A stretch of DNA of 41,448 nucleotides from Candidatus Uhrbacteria bacterium GW2011_GWF2_39_13 (GCA_000993535.1 LBWG01000007.1:1-41448); one strand, 5' to 3'; counted from the first letter of the stretch, positions 18,537 through 28,619 are shown. The notes: a model not told the origin generated them from the letters alone. Made by a program: numbers and translations.

Positions 18537-20024
18537 TTAATGAGTTATAGAGGGATTTGGATCAATCGGTGGAGGGACCATCGTCTCACTCGTTCGTTGT
18601 CTAGATGCTGATGCCAGTGGAGCGAATCCGCTCGTTGATTCTTCAGAACTGGCAGGGATTGACATACCTGAGCGTAACTCCAGATTTTGAAAAGAGGCTC
18701 GTTTTTTATCAAAGAACAGACGTATCATCCCTGTAGGACCATTACGGTGTTTAGCAATATGGACTTCAGCAATACCTTGTTCTTCGGGCGGAACGTCTTC
18801 TGGACGATAATTTCGATCCGCCGCTTTTCGATAGATGAACAACACGACGTCTGCGTCTTGTTCTATAGATCCGGAATCTCGCAAATGGGAAAGTCTTGGA
18901 ATCGCCGGTTTTGTCTGTTCTACAGCACGAGAAAGCTGGGCTAAGGCCAATACAGGGACATTGAGCTCTTTGGCAATCATTTTAAGTCCTCGGGAAATTT
19001 CTGAAACTTCCTGCACGCGATTGTCTGATCCTTTTTTGCTGCGACCTTCCATCAGTTGCAAATAATCTACCATAATCACCCCTAAACCATGTTCATTTTT
19101 GAGACGTCTGGCTTTTGTGCGCAATTGCATGACATTAAGTCCTGCTGCGTCATCAATAAAGATCGGTGCCTCAGAGAGTTCTCCCAGAGCGTTACCGATT
19201 CTTGGAAAATCATCATCACGGTCAGATAGGCGTCCTGTTCGTAGTTTCCAAAGATCAACGTTTGCCTGCGCACAAATCATACGGTCAACGAGCTGTTCTT
19301 TGCTCATTTCTAATGAAAAGAAACCGACCGGTAATTTGGTGTTTATCCCAATTTGACGAGCGATATCCAATGCAAGAGAGGTTTTTCCTACAGATGGTCG
19401 TGCTGCTAAAACGATAAGGTCAGATTTTTGAAGACCAGCTAACAAAGAATCAAGTTCTCGAAATCCTGTTGGAACTCCTCGGAGCTTACCCCTATCTCGA
19501 TGAAGTTCGTCAATGCGATCAAAGGCATCATGTAAAACAGAACGAATAGAAACGAAGGTATTTTTGTTAAATTTTTCTGATACGTTAAACAATGCTCGTT
19601 CTGCTAAATCAAGACTAGCCTCTACGTCCTCATCTTCTTCATATCCAATGCGTGTAATTTCTGTGGCTGCTTCAAGTATTCTTCTCAGAGTCGCTTTTTT
19701 TTGTACGATATCCGCATAGTGCACAATGTGCGCTGAAGTGGGAACCATGTTGGATAACTCAACCAGATACGCACGACCGCCAACCCTCTGAAGAAGTCCT
19801 TGTTCTTCTAAACGATTTCCTAACGAAAGGATATCGATTGGATCATGACGCTCGTACAGCTGAAGGATTGCTTCATAAATTTTTTGGTGAGATTCCCGGT
19901 AAAAATCTTCTGCTCGAGCCCGATCAGCAATTTTAATCATGGCTTCCTTGTCGATAAGGAGGGATCCAAGAAGCGATTGCTCGGCTTCTAGATTTTGAGG
20001 AGGAATTCTCTGTTGTAAAGCCAT
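18537..20024 (-). CDS. dnaB: replicative DNA helicase
   Basis: RIPPQNLEAEQSLLGSLLID, AARPSVGKTSLALDIA, GVIMVDYLQLM; start MALQQR. Confidence 0.97.
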   Translation of the reverse strand: MALQQRIPPQNLEAEQSLLGSLLIDKEAMIKIADRARAEDFYRESHQKIYEAILQLYERHDPIDILSLGNRLEEQGLLQRVGGRAYLVELSNMVPTSAHIVHYADIVQKKATLRRILEAATEITRIGYEEDEDVEASLDLAERALFNVSEKFNKNTFVSIRSVLHDAFDRIDELHRDRGKLRGVPTGFRELDSLLAGLQKSDLIVLAARPSVGKTSLALDIARQIGINTKLPVGFFSLEMSKEQLVDRMICAQANVDLWKLRTGRLSDRDDDFPRIGNALGELSEAPIFIDDAAGLNVMQLRTKARRLKNEHGLGVIMVDYLQLMEGRSKKGSDNRVQEVSEISRGLKMIAKELNVPVLALAQLSRAVEQTKPAIPRLSHLRDSGSIEQDADVVLFIYRKAADRNYRPEDVPPEEQGIAEVHIAKHRNGPTGMIRLFFDKKRASFQNLELRSGMSIPASSEESTSGFAPLASASRQRTSETMVPPPIDPNPSITH

Positions 20025-20111
20025 AGTCGCAAGGCATCTTAACACGCGAGAGGCTCAGAGCAAATGCAATTCATGGTATAATTTGCGTCTAACGTGTGGA
20101 TTCTTTTTTTC

Positions 20112-21266
20112 ATGCGACACGCCTCTCTCCCTTTTTTTCGGTCTCTTGGCATGATGATCGGCGCTATGATCGGGGTTGGGGTTTTTGGTTTACCTTACGC
20201 GTTTGCTCAAAGTGGTTTTGGTGTTGGGTTATTGCAGCTGTTTGTTTTAGGAGTCCTTTTAGTGATTCTTCAACTCATGTTTAGTGAGGTGGTTGTTCAA
20301 ACCCCAGGATCTCATCGATTGGTTTCTTATATAGGTCTTTATTTAGGTCCCGTTTGGAAGTGGGTGACTCTTCTTGCTTTTGCCTTAGGAATCTGGGGAG
20401 CCATGCTCGCTTACATGGTCGTTGGCGGAGAATTTCTTTACTCACTTCTTTTTCCTTTTTTGGGCGGTTCACCGTCCGTCTATGCGTATGCTGTGGCTGG
20501 TATTTCCTCTCTTTTTATTTTTGGTGGGTTAAAATACGTTTCTAAAATGGAGATTTTGATTATCTCTATTCTTCTTTTTCTCTTTCTGTTTATTATTCTG
20601 GCAAGTCTTCCTCATATTCAGTTGGAACATTATGCCACAATAGACCTTTCTCATTTTTTTGTTCCTTACGGTGTCATTCTTTTTGCTCTTGCGGGTTTAG
20701 GAATTGTTCCTGAAATTAAAGAAGTGTTGGGGAGTAATCATCTCCGACTTATGGCTCCTGTCATTATTTCCGGGATGTGCATCATTCTCTTCATCTATGC
20801 CTTTTTTTCTTTTGCTATTATCGGGGTCTCAGGACCGGCTACTACACCTACTGCTTTTGAAGGATTAGTTCCTTCTTTGGGAGAAACCTTCAGGATCGTT
20901 ACGGCAATGTTGGGATCCGTCACTATTTTTTCTATTTATCTGATTTTAGGGATTGAGCTTTTAAACACCTTTAAATTTGATTTTCATCGAAGCCACCGAT
21001 TTTCTTGGGTTTTAGTGTGTTTAGTTCCTATTCTTTTTTATTCTTTTGGATTTCGAGAATTTATTCACATCATTAGTTTTGTCGGAGGCGTCTTCGGAGG
21101 CATTTTGGGAATTCTTGTGGCACTCATGTATTGGGTGATGCGTCGAAGTTCTTTTTGCAAAACACATCATTGTCTTAATTTTCCAGCACCGCTTACATGG
21201 GCAATCATCGCAATTTTTTCTTTTGGTATCATTATCGAATGTCTCATGACGTTTAATCTTCTATGA
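20112..21266 (+). CDS. amino-acid transporter family membrane protein
   Basis: MMIGAMIGVGVFGLPYAFAQSGFGVG TM1 motif, about 11 TM segments. Confidence 0.8.
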   Translation: MRHASLPFFRSLGMMIGAMIGVGVFGLPYAFAQSGFGVGLLQLFVLGVLLVILQLMFSEVVVQTPGSHRLVSYIGLYLGPVWKWVTLLAFALGIWGAMLAYMVVGGEFLYSLLFPFLGGSPSVYAYAVAGISSLFIFGGLKYVSKMEILIISILLFLFLFIILASLPHIQLEHYATIDLSHFFVPYGVILFALAGLGIVPEIKEVLGSNHLRLMAPVIISGMCIILFIYAFFSFAIIGVSGPATTPTAFEGLVPSLGETFRIVTAMLGSVTIFSIYLILGIELLNTFKFDFHRSHRFSWVLVCLVPILFYSFGFREFIHIISFVGGVFGGILGILVALMYWVMRRSSFCKTHHCLNFPAPLTWAIIAIFSFGIIIECLMTFNLL

Positions 21267-21673
21267 ATTTTTCCTCTTTTCGTATCATGTTAACAAAACG
21301 TTGGCTTGGATTTTTCGCCATTTTTTTTCTTGTCTGGTATCCAGTTTCTCTTCTGATTGTAAGCGCCTACGAGGTCACAGGCCAGCCGTTATTGTTCATT
21401 ACTGGAAATGTCTTTACGCCTTTATGGACTCTGCTGGTGAGTTTTCTCTATTTCCGTAAAGCTCCAGACGATTGGGCATCGCGCTTTATCACAGCTTTCG
21501 GATGGATTATTTTAATGTTTCTTTTTTCCGCCATTCTTGTGAAGCCCATTTACGGTTATGATTGGACCAGCATTATTAACTTAGATGTGCTTAATGCAAA
21601 CTGGATAAATATGATCGCCATCGTGATCGGAGGATTTGCTGCGCATAAATCAAGCTCTATTACAAACGTTTAA
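21263..21673 (+). CDS. small polytopic membrane protein
   Basis: Four hydrophobic segments; starts inside the stop of the upstream gene (ATGA). Confidence 0.6.
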   Translation: MNFSSFRIMLTKRWLGFFAIFFLVWYPVSLLIVSAYEVTGQPLLFITGNVFTPLWTLLVSFLYFRKAPDDWASRFITAFGWIILMFLFSAILVKPIYGYDWTSIINLDVLNANWINMIAIVIGGFAAHKSSSITNV

Positions 21674-21703
21674 TGTTTTTGATTTTTTTGGATACACGTT
21701 TTT

Positions 21704-23743
21704 ATGAAGTTTGAAGAAAATCCTTTATTTTTGAAAAAGAAATATGATCTTCATGCGAGCACAGAGGTTGCCTCAGCTGCACAACGGACAGAAAAGCGGC
21801 AAAAGATGGAAGCGCCTTTTTCTCAAAATCCCGAGATCAGAATCCAAAATTATTTAGATCGATTTCAAGAATTATTAAATCGAGAAAACTTAGAAGATCG
21901 CGAACGGGGTATTAAAGCACTTAAGAAGGTTCTTCATAAAAAGTTTGTTATTAAGCCCGATGAGATTCCAAAGAGTTGGTTTGAGTGGCGTCGTTCAATA
22001 GGAGGGGATAATAAGGAACAACTTACAGATGAGGCTCTTACTCAAGCGGTTATTATCGATCAGGAGAGCACTATGGATCGATGGATTAATTATCTTTCAA
22101 GCGAACACGCGGCGTATCCTGATTGGTTTAAGTATTGGGTCATGCGTAATGCTCTCTCAATGGGAGATTATGATAAACAAAACAGAAGATTCAATAAGCG
22201 TTCTAAAGGCACGGTTTATGCTTTTCCTGAGCTGGACCATAAAGCCTTGAGGCTTGTCTTTGATTCTTTAAGTAAAAAAATGAGCAAAGAGTATTTAGAA
22301 ATAGAACATGAGATAAAACAGATTAAAGATCGTAAAAAAGAAGTAGAAAAGACAGATAAAATACCCCAAGATATTCAGCAGCATTTTGAGGACAATGTCT
22401 CAAAAGAGACTGTTCTTCAAGTATACGCTCGTATTATTGATCAATTGGAAGTAAAAAAGACAAAAACAATCCGTCCCATTGATTCTCTTAAAGAAGGTTC
22501 TGCTGAGCTTAATGATTTAGCTCAAAGATTATTAACGGAAGATTTTTCTAAACTGTATGTTTGGGCCATCGAACAGAGCCAGCCTGTTTCCAGAGAAATT
22601 TTAAGAAATACCAAGGGTGAGTGGGTTCCATATGAGCAGAATTCTGATTATATGAATCTTGTTCATTCCTTAGAGGGTCATCATACAGATTGGTGTACAG
22701 CTAAGGAGGGAACAGCAAGATTACATATAGGACTAGGAGATTTTTATGTTTTTTACTCTCAAGATGAGGAAAAGAAATACACGATTCCTCGTGTGGCCAT
22801 TCGTATGCACGGAAGTGGGAATATTTCTGAGGTTCGGGGTATTGGTGATGAACAAAATCTAGATCCTTACATTATTGAAACGCTTGAAAAAAAATTAAAA
22901 GATTTTCCTGATGGAAAAAGATACGAAAAAAAATTAAAAGGAGTAAAGGGTTTGAGAACAATTGATGAAAAAATTGATCGCGGAGAAAAACTCAACAGAG
23001 AAGATCTCGTGTTTCTTTACGAACTTAATGAGGTGATCGAAGGATTTGGCGAAGTGGAAAATTCAGAGGCGCAATGGCACGATCCTCATATTGCTGAACT
23101 TATAAAGACTCGTGATAAACGGGCAGACATACAAGTTATTTTTGGATATGCCAAAGAAGAGGTTGCTGCATCGGGCCGTGAAATTACAGAACAAACGAAA
23201 ATTTATGCAGGTCCATTAGAACCAGGCGTTCTTGATCGTCTGCCAGAAGGTATTGAAATTTATCTTTCTTTTCCAGACAAAAAAATTCGATCAAAAGTGA
23301 CTTTGAATGTGGAAACAAAAAGTCTAGAAGAAACTTTTCAGATGTTGAAAGACAGAGGGGTTCGTATTTCTTCTCAAGCAAAAGAAGTCATGAAAAATTT
23401 AGATTTTATAATGAGTAAAGAAACGGAAACGATGAACGTCGTTGCTGTGACGCTTGCTGATTTGGGTTTTTCAAAAAAGGCAAAGACACAGGAAGTTTAT
23501 GCAAAAGCGAAAGCATTAGGTCTTGAACCCTGTCCTGCGCATGCCGCTTTTTACTACGATCATTTTGAACACAATGGCGAAAGGTCATTTTTCAATCTAG
23601 CCATGGATCCTATCTCCGTCTCAGAAGGTGAGAATACTGTTTTTTTTAGTATTTTTTCTCAAGATGAAGATGTTCGCATTTCAACCACGATGTTTGACGA
23701 TGATCAATGGTCACCTTCTGATACGTTTCTTTTCCGTTGTTAG
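21704..23743 (+). CDS. 679-aa uncharacterised protein: central WCT-containing domain plus C-terminal domain shared with the 33.2-kb locus
   Basis: Single long ORF; LVHSLEGHHTDWCTAKEGTARLHIGLGDFYVFYSQDEEKKYTIPRVAIRMHG; Patescibacteria-style uncharacterised family by recall. Confidence 0.85.
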   Translation: MKFEENPLFLKKKYDLHASTEVASAAQRTEKRQKMEAPFSQNPEIRIQNYLDRFQELLNRENLEDRERGIKALKKVLHKKFVIKPDEIPKSWFEWRRSIGGDNKEQLTDEALTQAVIIDQESTMDRWINYLSSEHAAYPDWFKYWVMRNALSMGDYDKQNRRFNKRSKGTVYAFPELDHKALRLVFDSLSKKMSKEYLEIEHEIKQIKDRKKEVEKTDKIPQDIQQHFEDNVSKETVLQVYARIIDQLEVKKTKTIRPIDSLKEGSAELNDLAQRLLTEDFSKLYVWAIEQSQPVSREILRNTKGEWVPYEQNSDYMNLVHSLEGHHTDWCTAKEGTARLHIGLGDFYVFYSQDEEKKYTIPRVAIRMHGSGNISEVRGIGDEQNLDPYIIETLEKKLKDFPDGKRYEKKLKGVKGLRTIDEKIDRGEKLNREDLVFLYELNEVIEGFGEVENSEAQWHDPHIAELIKTRDKRADIQVIFGYAKEEVAASGREITEQTKIYAGPLEPGVLDRLPEGIEIYLSFPDKKIRSKVTLNVETKSLEETFQMLKDRGVRISSQAKEVMKNLDFIMSKETETMNVVAVTLADLGFSKKAKTQEVYAKAKALGLEPCPAHAAFYYDHFEHNGERSFFNLAMDPISVSEGENTVFFSIFSQDEDVRISTTMFDDDQWSPSDTFLFRC

Positions 23744-24579
23744 AGATACTTTTTTTGAAATTCGTAGGCTTTTAGAATGTTTACTAACAACATTGCGACT
23801 GTCATGGGACCTACCCCTCCTGGAACGGGGGTGATAGCAGAGGCGACATTTTTCACCGACTCAAAATCAACATCACCTACAAGTCCTTCTGACGTTCGAG
23901 TTGTTCCGACATCAATCAGAATCGCTCCTGGTTTCACGAACTCTTTTGTAATGAGTCCTGGTATACCTTCTGCAACAATCAATAGGTCGGCTTGTTTTGT
24001 TTTTTCAGAAAGATGCTTATCTTCTGCTTGCGTTATAACCGTTTGAACTCCTGATTCTTTTAAGAGAATTTCAAGAGGCTGAGCAAACAATGGAGAGGAA
24101 ACAATGACGGCGTGCGGAGGAAGACGATCTGTCCCAACCGATTCACGAATAAGCCGTACCACTCCCAATGCCACAGCAGATACGAGCGATGGTTGATGAG
24201 CTCGGAGTTTTTCAAGGTTAAACGGATGGAATCCGTCCACGTCTTTGAGAGGATCAATCGCAAAGATGACTCTATCAGCATTTTGAGAAGGCAGAGGAAG
24301 CTGGACTAAAATGCCATGGATATCGCTTCGAGCATTGAGCTCCTGAATTTTATCGATTAGAGTCTGTTCAGGTTGTGTGGAGGGATAGAGAAATAACTCA
24401 AAATGAATGCCGACCTCTTCGCAAGCCTTTCGTTTCAACTGGACATAAGTATGCGAGGCAGGATCTTCTCCAACCAGAAGAATGGCCAGTCCAGGCTTTG
24501 ATGGAAGGGATTCAACACGGGTTTGTATTTTTTTTTGAATCCGCGCAGCAAGCGCTTTTCCGTTTAGTATATGAGTCAT
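23740..24579 (-). CDS. folD: methylenetetrahydrofolate dehydrogenase/cyclohydrolase
   Basis: LLVGEDPASHTYVQLKRKACEEVGI, GILVQLPLP, DVDGFHPFNLEKL, TPVPGGVGPMTVAML. Confidence 0.96.
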   Translation of the reverse strand: MTHILNGKALAARIQKKIQTRVESLPSKPGLAILLVGEDPASHTYVQLKRKACEEVGIHFELFLYPSTQPEQTLIDKIQELNARSDIHGILVQLPLPSQNADRVIFAIDPLKDVDGFHPFNLEKLRAHQPSLVSAVALGVVRLIRESVGTDRLPPHAVIVSSPLFAQPLEILLKESGVQTVITQAEDKHLSEKTKQADLLIVAEGIPGLITKEFVKPGAILIDVGTTRTSEGLVGDVDFESVKNVASAITPVPGGVGPMTVAMLLVNILKAYEFQKKYL

Positions 24580-24666
24580 AAACCCTTAAAGAAAAGTACG
24601 TACAATTCGCTGAACGATTCAAGCGTTTCAACAAAAATAAAATGGGCGTTTTATAGACGATTTATT

Positions 24667-25908
24667 TTAATAGTGAAGATCTGGATAAAGAGGAAAGTGA
24701 CTTGTTAATTCTTTTACTTCTTCTGCAATCGCGTTCAGTTTTGTTTCGTCACTCCAGTGGGTGATGGCTTCATCAATCCACATTCCAATACGTTTCATTT
24801 CCTCTTCCTTCATTCCTCGGGTCGTGAGAGCTGGTGTTCCCAGTCGAATACCGGATGGATCCATAGGAGATCGAGTATCATCAGGGATCATATTTTTATT
24901 GACGGTAATTCCTGCTTTATTCAAAGCTGTCTCAGTCTGTTGTCCTGTGACTCCTTTTGGAGTGACGTCTACCAGCAACAAGTGGTTGTCTGTTCCTCCA
25001 AACATGAGTTTGTATCCTTTTTCTTGGAAAATTCCTTCGAGAATTTTTGCATTTTTTTTTATTTGTTGTGCGTACTGTTTAAATTCTGGAAGGGCTGCTT
25101 CTTTAAACGCAACCGCTTTTGCCGCAATAACATTTTCATGAGGGCCTCCCTGAAGACCTGGAAAAACGGCTTTATCAACCGCTTTTTTATGTTTTTCTTT
25201 GCAAAGAATCATTCCTCCACGAGGGCCTCGGAGAGTTTTATGAGTCGTGGTTGAGACAAGATCAAACAGAGGAACAGGATTATTCATTTCGCCTGATGCA
25301 ATAAGTCCGGCAATATGCGCGATGTCGGCCATGGTTAGGGCTCCTACTTCGTCGGCGATCGCTTTAATACGAGCGTAATCAATCTCTCGAGAATAGCCAG
25401 AATAGCCAACTAAGATTAAGTGCGGTTTATGTTCATGAGCCATTTTTTCAATTTGATCGTAGTCGATGATTCCTTCTGAGGTGGTTTTGTATCGGATAAA
25501 ATTCCACACCCCAGCAATAAACGTGACAGGATGTCCGTGAGTTAGGTGACCGCCGTGAGAGAGATCCATTCCTAAAATGGTTCCTCCCGCAGGCACAAGA
25601 GCCGCATAAGCTGCAAGGTTCGCTGGGGCTCCGGAGAGTGGTTGAACATTTACGTGTTCGGCACCAAAGAGTTGTTTTGCTCTATCAATAGCAAGCTGTT
25701 CAACAACATCAATCTCCTGGCATCCTCCGTAATACCGTTTTCCAGGATAGCCTTCTGAATATTTATTTGTGGCAATGGATCCCAGGGCTTCAAGCACAGC
25801 AGGAGAGACAAAATTTTCAGAAGGAATCATTTCAAGACCTGTCTGCTGTCGGATCAATTCTCGATTGAGGGCGGAAGAAAGATCTGGGTCAAAAGAAGAA
25901 AGTTTCAT
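24667..25908 (-). CDS. glyA: serine hydroxymethyltransferase
   Basis: EMIPSENFVSPAVLEALGSIATNKYSEGYPGKRYYGG, TTTHKTLRGPRGG. Confidence 0.97.
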   Translation of the reverse strand: MKLSSFDPDLSSALNRELIRQQTGLEMIPSENFVSPAVLEALGSIATNKYSEGYPGKRYYGGCQEIDVVEQLAIDRAKQLFGAEHVNVQPLSGAPANLAAYAALVPAGGTILGMDLSHGGHLTHGHPVTFIAGVWNFIRYKTTSEGIIDYDQIEKMAHEHKPHLILVGYSGYSREIDYARIKAIADEVGALTMADIAHIAGLIASGEMNNPVPLFDLVSTTTHKTLRGPRGGMILCKEKHKKAVDKAVFPGLQGGPHENVIAAKAVAFKEAALPEFKQYAQQIKKNAKILEGIFQEKGYKLMFGGTDNHLLLVDVTPKGVTGQQTETALNKAGITVNKNMIPDDTRSPMDPSGIRLGTPALTTRGMKEEEMKRIGMWIDEAITHWSDETKLNAIAEEVKELTSHFPLYPDLHY

Positions 25909-26089
25909 AATCGTTGTAAAACAAAAACATGAATTAAATAAGGATCATGTGTGTCTTACAAGAAAATTATGACATAAGGGTACAAATAGATCTTTCTTTA
26001 ATAAGTTTTATTCTACGAGACTTGAGATAGATTGACAAACTTTGCAAAATCACGTTTGAATTGAGCTTCTTATGCTAAAATAATCGTGT

Positions 26090-27460
26090 ATGTTTCAATC
26101 GTATCGTCATGTTCATTTTGTAGGAATCGCAGGTATTGGAATGTCAGCGCTTGCAAAGTGGTTTCTTCATGAAGGAATCAAAGTGAGCGGTTCTGATCTT
26201 TCTATCAATGCAACAACCCAAGATCTTCGAAAACGCGGAGTCACTTTTTTTTCAGGTCATGCCGTTTCCAATATAGCAGAAGATATTGATCTTCTTATCT
26301 ATACTTCAGCTATTCCAGAACACAATATTGAACGGCAGCACGCTCAAGAACGAGGAATCTCTCAAAAATCCTATTTTGAAACTCTGGGGGAGATTTCAAA
26401 GTCTTTTTCAACGATTGTCATCACAGGAACTAATGGAAAAAGTACAACAACCGCTATACTCGGGCTTTTATTGGAGGCCGCTGGATATGATCCAACGGTC
26501 CTTGTCGGTTCACTTGTCCCAGGATTTAAAGACGGGAATCTCCGTTTGGGTAAGGGTCGTTTTTTTGTGGTGGAGGGTTGTGAATATCGCGCGAACATGA
26601 TGAATCTTGATCCTGAGATGATTGTGCTTACAAATATTGAAGAAGATCATTTGGATTATTATCGTGATTTGAACCACATTCAACAAACTTTTCAAGCATT
26701 TGTCGATAAACTTCAAGGAAAGGGAATGGTGGTTTATAACGCCATGGATCCAGGCACAGCCGCTTTGCATTTTTCTCGAAGCGTTGGATATGGATTTGAA
26801 AAAGAAACAGATTACTTTGCTCGTCAGAGAACCGTGTCACAGGGAGCTCAGCAAGTAAGTGTGTATCGCCATGAGACAGACGAACTTTATTTAGGTGATT
26901 TAAAATTACAAATTCCCGGAGAATTTAATGTGATGAATGCTCTGGCTGCGATCTCTGCTGCGATGGAGCTTGGGATTCCTTTTGAAACGTGTTGTCGTGT
27001 TCTTGAACAATTTAAAGGCATTTGGCGTCGTTTTGAACGGGTGGGTGTTTGGAGAGGAGCGGATGTCATTTCTGATTACGGACACCATCCAACGGCTATT
27101 GCTCAAACCGTTCAAGCGGCAAGGGAATTTTTTCCAGGTCGTAGGATCTTATTGTGTTATCAGCCTCATCAGCATGATAGAACGAAAAAGTTATTTGATG
27201 AGTTTGTTGAAACACTTGCTCTTGCCGATCATGTGATTGTCGTAGAGATTTATGATGTGGCAGGACGCAATGAAGAGCATAATGTCAGTTCAAATGATCT
27301 CGTATTAGCGATCAAGAAAAAAGATTCTGCAAAAGATATTATGTACGCGGAAGATTTTGTTGCAGCAGAAAATTTATTGTGTGATGTCGTCCAATCTAAT
27401 GACGTGCTTCTTATTATGGGAGCTGGTGACATTGATTCTTTAGCAAGAAAACTCGTATGA
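26090..27460 (+). CDS. murC: UDP-N-acetylmuramate--L-alanine ligase
   Basis: HFVGIAGIGMSALA, ITGTNGKSTTTAILG, DYGHHPTAIAQTVQAARE. Confidence 0.95.
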   Translation: MFQSYRHVHFVGIAGIGMSALAKWFLHEGIKVSGSDLSINATTQDLRKRGVTFFSGHAVSNIAEDIDLLIYTSAIPEHNIERQHAQERGISQKSYFETLGEISKSFSTIVITGTNGKSTTTAILGLLLEAAGYDPTVLVGSLVPGFKDGNLRLGKGRFFVVEGCEYRANMMNLDPEMIVLTNIEEDHLDYYRDLNHIQQTFQAFVDKLQGKGMVVYNAMDPGTAALHFSRSVGYGFEKETDYFARQRTVSQGAQQVSVYRHETDELYLGDLKLQIPGEFNVMNALAAISAAMELGIPFETCCRVLEQFKGIWRRFERVGVWRGADVISDYGHHPTAIAQTVQAAREFFPGRRILLCYQPHQHDRTKKLFDEFVETLALADHVIVVEIYDVAGRNEEHNVSSNDLVLAIKKKDSAKDIMYAEDFVAAENLLCDVVQSNDVLLIMGAGDIDSLARKLV

Positions 27461-28419
27461 CTCTTTCTCAACAACTTACCATGATTGTTGGTAACCGGAT
27501 GTTTGAAAATGAACCTATGTTTAAACATACGAATTTTCGTATTGGCGGTCCTGCAAAATGGTTTGTTGAAATAAAATCTCTGGATGAACTTCAAGGAGTT
27601 TTGGAGGTGATTAAGGAAAATCAGTTATCCTTTTTTGTCTTGGGAGGTGGATCTAATATTCTCGTCAGCGATCAGGGGTTTGATGGTGTTGTTGTGAAAA
27701 TGGCTATGCGCACCTATGAAATTCAGGGCAAGCGTATTAAATCCGATGCCGGAGTTCTTGCAAGCGCTCTTGCGCGTGCAACGGCAACGCATGGACTCAA
27801 AGGACTTACTTGGGCTATTTCACTTCCTGGAACCGTTGGAGGAGGTGTACGAGGGAATGCTGGTTGTTTTGGTGGAGAAATGAAAGACTATTTTATAAGT
27901 GCTTTTGTCCTTCGAGATGGTGAGTTGATTGAACTCAAAAAAGAAGACTTAGCTTTTGGCTATCGTGAATCTGTCATTAAACATAATAACGATATTATTG
28001 TTTCTGCTACATTCGAGTTACAAGAAGGAGATCCAACGGAATTAAAAATAGAATTAGACGATAAACTTATGAGACGTAAAAAATCTCAGCCACTGGATGC
28101 GGGATCTGCTGGATGTCTTTTTAAAAATTATGAGATAAAAAACGACGAGGATGTGCAACGTCTTGCTTCTTATGCCGATATACCTCCAGAGATGTGGTCA
28201 GCCCGGCGGATTTCCGCCGGCTGGCTCATAGACAATCTCGGTCTTAAAGGTACACACATTGGTGGGGCAAAAATAAGTGAACAGCACGGAAATTTTGTCG
28301 TTAATACAGGTTCTGCCACGGCAGACGATGTTGTTCAGTTAGTAGCTCTTATAAAAACCCGCGCTCGTAACGAATATGGTATTGTATTGCAGGAGGAGGT
28401 TCAATACGTAGGTTTCTAA
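27457..28419 (+). CDS. murB: UDP-N-acetylenolpyruvoylglucosamine reductase
   Basis: HTNFRIGGPAKW, LGGGSNILVSDQGF, SLPGTVGGGVRGNAGCFGGE, SAGWLIDNLGLKG. Confidence 0.95.
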   Translation: MTLSQQLTMIVGNRMFENEPMFKHTNFRIGGPAKWFVEIKSLDELQGVLEVIKENQLSFFVLGGGSNILVSDQGFDGVVVKMAMRTYEIQGKRIKSDAGVLASALARATATHGLKGLTWAISLPGTVGGGVRGNAGCFGGEMKDYFISAFVLRDGELIELKKEDLAFGYRESVIKHNNDIIVSATFELQEGDPTELKIELDDKLMRRKKSQPLDAGSAGCLFKNYEIKNDEDVQRLASYADIPPEMWSARRISAGWLIDNLGLKGTHIGGAKISEQHGNFVVNTGSATADDVVQLVALIKTRARNEYGIVLQEEVQYVGF

Positions 28420-28576
28420 ACATTTTAAAATTCGCGATCTTGCGGCTTACGGGCGCCCGCTGACTCCGCTCTCCCTATTCTGAATAGGGGTCGCGCAGCT
28501 CAACCCGCCCGAACGAACGTTCGACGGTCGGGCGGGCAGCCCGTGCACCGCAATCTCATCGAATTTTAAAATGTTT
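28418..28576. repeat. 159-nt element with perfect 17-bp terminal inverted repeats and nested GC-rich hairpins
   Basis: aaacattttaaaattcg ... cgaattttaaaatgttt; inner ttgcgg/ccgcaa, acgggc/gcccgt, gcccgc/gcgggc; apical ccctattctgaatagggg and cccgcccga...tcgggcggg. Confidence 0.85.
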
Positions 28577-28619
28577 AAATTAAATGAGAATTCGAAAAGT
28601 TATAAATTTATTACTGTTT

